A stretch of 12,046 bases of DNA, from contig JAEDLK010000036.1 in assembly GCA_016295355.1 (NCBI GenBank), forward strand, positions 1 to 12,046. Reading direction: 5' to 3'. This stretch comes from Clostridiaceae bacterium (GTDB taxonomy: Bacteria; Bacillota; Clostridia; Oscillospirales; Acutalibacteraceae). Numbering within the stretch: position 1 is the stretch's first letter; every line of letters begins with the position of its first letter. Positions 5,122-12,046 of this stretch are shown in pieces. The notes beneath the pieces were generated by a model that had not been told where the DNA came from, searched no databases, and was given only the letters and a program-made list of their open reading frames with translations. The translations under genes and the position numbers were made by a program.

Positions 5122-5190
5122 ATGAAATTCCGAGAAATTCCCATTTTGGTTTTTTCTTACGGAAGGACCGTAAAATATTTGGAGGAGTGA
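5122..5190 (+). CDS. Possible 22-codon leader peptide upstream of rpoB
   Basis: An ATG at 5122 with GGAG 8 nt upstream (5110-5113) opens a 22-codon frame (MKFREIP... YLEE). Its TGA at 5188-5190 overlaps the end of the rpoB ribosome-binding site, 9 nt before the rpoB ATG. The same frame extends upstream to ATG 5074, almost at the predicted transcript start. If translated, ribosomes would stop at the rpoB start region, allowing coupling or control of rpoB. An open frame this short can arise by chance, and nothing in the peptide is recognisable. Confidence 0.3.
   Translation: MKFREIPILVFSYGRTVKYLEE
5157..5173 (+). other. Leader hairpin 8 nt before the rpoB ribosome-binding site
   Basis: TTACGG (5157-5162) and CCGTAA (5168-5173) form a perfect 6-bp stem with an AAGGA loop. 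The loop itself resembles a Shine-Dalgarno core. No T-run follows, so it is not a terminator. It could position or protect the start region of rpoB mRNA. Confidence 0.4.
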
Positions 5191-5199
5191 AGCAAACCT

Positions 5200-9096
<3,897 letters not shown>

Positions 9097-9110
9097 GGGA
9101 GGCAGAGCAG

Positions 9111-12046
9111 ATGGATAATAATATTGAATTTGAATCTATTAAGATCGGCATTGCGTCTCCTGAACAAATCCGCAGCTGGTCATACGGTGAGGTTACCAAG
9201 CCGGAAACCATCAACTACCGGACACTGAAGCCGGAACAGCACGGCCTTTTCTGCGAGCGCATTTTCGGGCCGACCAAGGACTGGGAGTGCCATTGCGGCA
9301 AGTATAAGAGAATCCGTTATAAGGGCAAAATCTGCGAACGCTGCGGCGTGGAGGTTACCCGCTCTAAGGTGCGTCGTGAACGCATGGGCACCATCGAATT
9401 GGCCGCCCCGGTTTCTCACATTTGGTATTTTAAGACCATTCCGTCACGCATGGGCTTGGCGTTGGATATTTCTCCGAAGGCTTTGGAGCAGGTGCTTTAC
9501 TTTTCCCAGTATATTGTGACCGATCCCGGCAACACGCCCTTGGAAAAGAAGCAACTGTTAAATGAAAAGCAGTATCGTGATATGCGAGAAAAATACGAGG
9601 ATGACTTTACGGCTGAGATGGGTGCCGAAGCCATCAAGAAACTGCTTTGCGAGATTGATTTGGATGAGGTTTGTACCGAACTGCGTACCGAATTGGAAAC
9701 GACTAACGGTCAAAAGCGCATCCGTATTCTCAAGAGGTTGGAGGTTTTAGAGGCCTTCCGTTTGTCGGGCAACCGTCCCGAGTGGATGATTTTGGATGTT
9801 CTGCCGGTTATTCCGCCCGACATTCGTCCGATGGTGCAGTTGGACGGCGGTCGTTTTGCGACGTCCGACTTAAACGACTTGTACCGTCGTGTCATCAACC
9901 GCAACAACCGCTTAAAACGGTTGTTGGAGTTGCGGGCTCCCGATATCATTGTTCGTAATGAAAAGCGGATGTTGCAGGAGGCTGTGGACGCACTCATTGA
10001 TAACGGCCGTCGTGGCAAACCGGTCACCGGCCCGAACAACCGTGCCCTTAAGTCGTTGTCCGATATGCTCAAAGGTAAGCAGGGACGTTTCCGTCAGAAC
10101 CTGCTGGGTAAGCGTGTTGACTATTCAGGCCGTTCGGTTATCGTTGTCGGCCCTGAATTGAAGATGTATCAGTGCGGTCTGCCGAAAGAGATGGCTCTTG
10201 AGCTGTTCAAGCCCTTTGTGATGAAACGCTTGGTTGAGGATAAAAAGGTTCCCAACATTAAGGCCGCCCGTAAGGCTGTTGAGCGTGCCAGCGGTGATAT
10301 TTGGGATGCTTTGGAAATTGTCATTAAGGAGCATCCGGTTTTGTTGAACCGTGCCCCGACCTTGCACCGCTTAGGCATCCAGGCTTTTGAACCGATTCTG
10401 GTCGAGGGTAAGGCACTTAAGTTGCATCCGTTGGTCTGTACGGCTTACAATGCCGACTTCGACGGCGACCAGATGGCGGTCCACGTACCGCTGTCCGCTG
10501 AGGCACAGGCAGAAGCTCGTTTCTTAATGTTGGCTGCCAATAACCTGTTGAAACCGTCTGACGGTAAGCCGGTGGTTGTTCCCACACAGGATATGGTGCT
10601 CGGTTCTTACTACTTGACCATCGTCAAGGCCGAAGAAAACGGCACCAATAAGCTCTTCCGCGATAAGAATGAGGCCATCATGGCCTATACAGACGGTCAA
10701 ATCGGGCTGCACGCTCCGATTCGTGTCCGTTATGAAAAGAACGGCTTCCGCCGTTTGGTGTGGTGCACCGTCGGTTTCATCATCTTCAACGAATCCATTC
10801 CGCAGGATCTCGGCTTTGCCGATCGTACCCGTGAGGGTCATGAGCTGGATTTGGAGTGGACCTTTGCACTGAAGGATGAATCCAAACATTTCGTTGAGAG
10901 CAATGATGACATCATTCAGAATAAGGTCGGCAAGAAGCAGCTTGGTAAAATTATTGACCGTTGCATTGCGGCCAAGGGCACCAGTGCTTCGGCCATCGTG
11001 TTGGATAAGATCAAGGCCACCGGCTTTAAGTATTCCACCAAGGGTGCTATCACCGTTGCTGTCTTTGATGCGGTTATTCCGCCGACCAAAAAGGAAATCA
11101 TGACCAACGCCGAAGCGGAAATCGATAAGATTACCAAGAAGTATCGTCGTGGCTTCATGAACAACGAGGAAAGAAGCCGTAAGGTTATCGAAATTTGGAA
11201 CAAGGCCACCGAGGATGTCGCCGATGCTCTGAAGGATAATTTGGATGAGTTCAACCCCATCTTCATGATGGCTGACTCCGGTGCTCGTGGTTCCATGAGC
11301 CAGATTCGTCAGTTGGCCGGTATGCGTGGTTTGATTGCCAACACCGCCGGTAAGGTTATCGAAGTTCCCATTCGTGCTAACTATCGTGAAGGCTTGAATG
11401 TTTTGGAATACTTCATTTCCTCCCGTGGTGCCCGTAAGGGTTTGGCCGATACCGCTTTGCGTACGGCTGACTCGGGTTACCTGACCCGCCGTTTGGTTGA
11501 TGTTTCCCAAGAGGTCATTATCCGTGAGGATGATTGCGGCACCGACGAGGGCCTGACCATTGCCGAAATTAAGGACGGCAACCATTCGATTGAACCGTTG
11601 TCCGAGCGTCTGTGCGGTCGTTATCTGTTGCATGACTTCGTGGATCCGGCTACCGGCGAAGTGCTGGTTGATTCGGACACTTTGATGACCGGCAAGGAAG
11701 CCAAGGCTATTTGTGATTGCTTGGCCGCACAACACGAAAAAGATCCGTCAGTTAAGGAAGAGGTCACCATCCGTTCGATTCTGACCTGCCGCTCCAGTCA
11801 CGGTGTCTGCAAGAAGTGCTACGGCGCAAACTTGGCAACCGGTAGGCCGGTTAATACCGGTGAGGCTGTCGGTATTGTGGCCGCTCAGTCCATCGGTGAA
11901 CCGGGTACTCAGTTGACCATGAGAACCTTCCACACCGGTGGTATCGCCAGTACGGAGGATATTACTCAGGGTCTGCCTCGTGTTGAAGAGCTGTTTGAGG
12001 CTCGTCGTCCGAAGCATTACGGTTTAATTGCTAAAATCAGTGGTCA
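9111..12046 (+). CDS. rpoC: RNA polymerase beta' subunit (3' end outside the window)
   Basis: The frame is open from ATG 9111 to the window edge (978 codons, perhaps four fifths of a Firmicute beta'). GGGAGG (9097-9102) lies 8 nt upstream. Visible elements in order: the N-terminal zinc site (Cys60, Cys62, Cys75, Cys78); the clamp helices from about 258; KRVDYSGRSVIVVGP (334-348); the catalytic Mg-binding loop NADFDGD with Asp449, Asp451 and Asp453; the bridge-helix region starting near DSGARGSMSQIRQLAGMRG (722-740); the second zinc site (Cys809, Cys893, Cys900, Cys903); and the trigger loop MRTFHTGG (937-944) with His941. DITQGLPRVEELFEAR follows within a few residues, so the long trigger-loop insertion of Proteobacteria is absent. 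It is the second gene of the rpoBC operon. Confidence 0.99.
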   Translation, partial: MDNNIEFESIKIGIASPEQIRSWSYGEVTKPETINYRTLKPEQHGLFCERIFGPTKDWECHCGKYKRIRYKGKICERCGVEVTRSKVRRERMGTIELAAPVSHIWYFKTIPSRMGLALDISPKALEQVLYFSQYIVTDPGNTPLEKKQLLNEKQYRDMREKYEDDFTAEMGAEAIKKLLCEIDLDEVCTELRTELETTNGQKRIRILKRLEVLEAFRLSGNRPEWMILDVLPVIPPDIRPMVQLDGGRFATSDLNDLYRRVINRNNRLKRLLELRAPDIIVRNEKRMLQEAVDALIDNGRRGKPVTGPNNRALKSLSDMLKGKQGRFRQNLLGKRVDYSGRSVIVVGPELKMYQCGLPKEMALELFKPFVMKRLVEDKKVPNIKAARKAVERASGDIWDALEIVIKEHPVLLNRAPTLHRLGIQAFEPILVEGKALKLHPLVCTAYNADFDGDQMAVHVPLSAEAQAEARFLMLAANNLLKPSDGKPVVVPTQDMVLGSYYLTIVKAEENGTNKLFRDKNEAIMAYTDGQIGLHAPIRVRYEKNGFRRLVWCTVGFIIFNESIPQDLGFADRTREGHELDLEWTFALKDESKHFVESNDDIIQNKVGKKQLGKIIDRCIAAKGTSASAIVLDKIKATGFKYSTKGAITVAVFDAVIPPTKKEIMTNAEAEIDKITKKYRRGFMNNEERSRKVIEIWNKATEDVADALKDNLDEFNPIFMMADSGARGSMSQIRQLAGMRGLIANTAGKVIEVPIRANYREGLNVLEYFISSRGARKGLADTALRTADSGYLTRRLVDVSQEVIIREDDCGTDEGLTIAEIKDGNHSIEPLSERLCGRYLLHDFVDPATGEVLVDSDTLMTGKEAKAICDCLAAQHEKDPSVKEEVTIRSILTCRSSHGVCKKCYGANLATGRPVNTGEAVGIVAAQSIGEPGTQLTMRTFHTGGIASTEDITQGLPRVEELFEARRPKHYGLIAKISG

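Noticed and set aside
10524..11735. 403-codon open frame on the minus strand inside rpoC, with similar ones at 6778-7914 (rpoB) and 735-1493 (ffh)
   Set aside because: All three are exactly in register with the codons of the sense gene, so they are open merely because these highly expressed genes avoid TTA, CTA and TCA codons over those stretches. The translations resemble no family I know and have no ribosome-binding sites that stand out.

Overview
This window is core housekeeping chromosome from a low-to-mid GC Gram-positive bacterium, most likely a member of the Clostridia (possibly an Oscillospirales/Ruminococcus-like lineage, which I cannot prove without a search). The reasons are the ylxM-ffh-rpsP-khpA-rimM-trmD order, strong Shine-Dalgarno sequences, sigma-A promoters, an HPr with both His15 and the regulatory Ser46, and a beta' subunit whose visible part lacks the long trigger-loop insertion of Proteobacteria. 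No insertion sequence, tRNA, rRNA, CRISPR array or prophage gene is visible, and every gene is intact except rpoC, which runs off the right edge.

Layout. (1) Positions 1-150 are a divergent regulatory region. A minus-strand promoter (35-63) faces left toward a gene outside the window, and a plus-strand promoter (90-118) drives the first operon. Between and around them lie nested inverted repeats and a 19/21 direct repeat. (2) Positions 163-3721 carry six plus-strand genes for protein targeting, the 30S ribosome and tRNA modification: ylxM, ffh, rpsP, khpA, rimM, trmD. A twin-hairpin terminator-like element sits between khpA and rimM; rimM and trmD overlap. (3) Positions 3838-4216 are a single-gene unit for HPr with its own promoter and a very clean terminator. 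(4) Positions 4274-4930 encode a membrane PAP2-superfamily protein starting at TTG and closed by a terminator. (5) From 5032 a strong promoter drives rpoB and rpoC, after a leader of about 130 nt that contains a possible 22-codon leader peptide ending inside the rpoB ribosome-binding site.

The first operon joins SRP function (YlxM, Ffh) to ribosome and tRNA maturation (S16, RimM, KhpA, TrmD), a grouping seen widely in Firmicutes. rplS is not found after trmD, and rplJ/rplL are not found before rpoB, so both familiar clusters are partly broken up here and HPr and the PAP2 protein lie between them.

I see no convincing undescribed multi-gene system. The points most worth a second look are regulatory: the repeat-rich divergent promoter region at 75-146 and the possible leader peptide upstream of rpoB.
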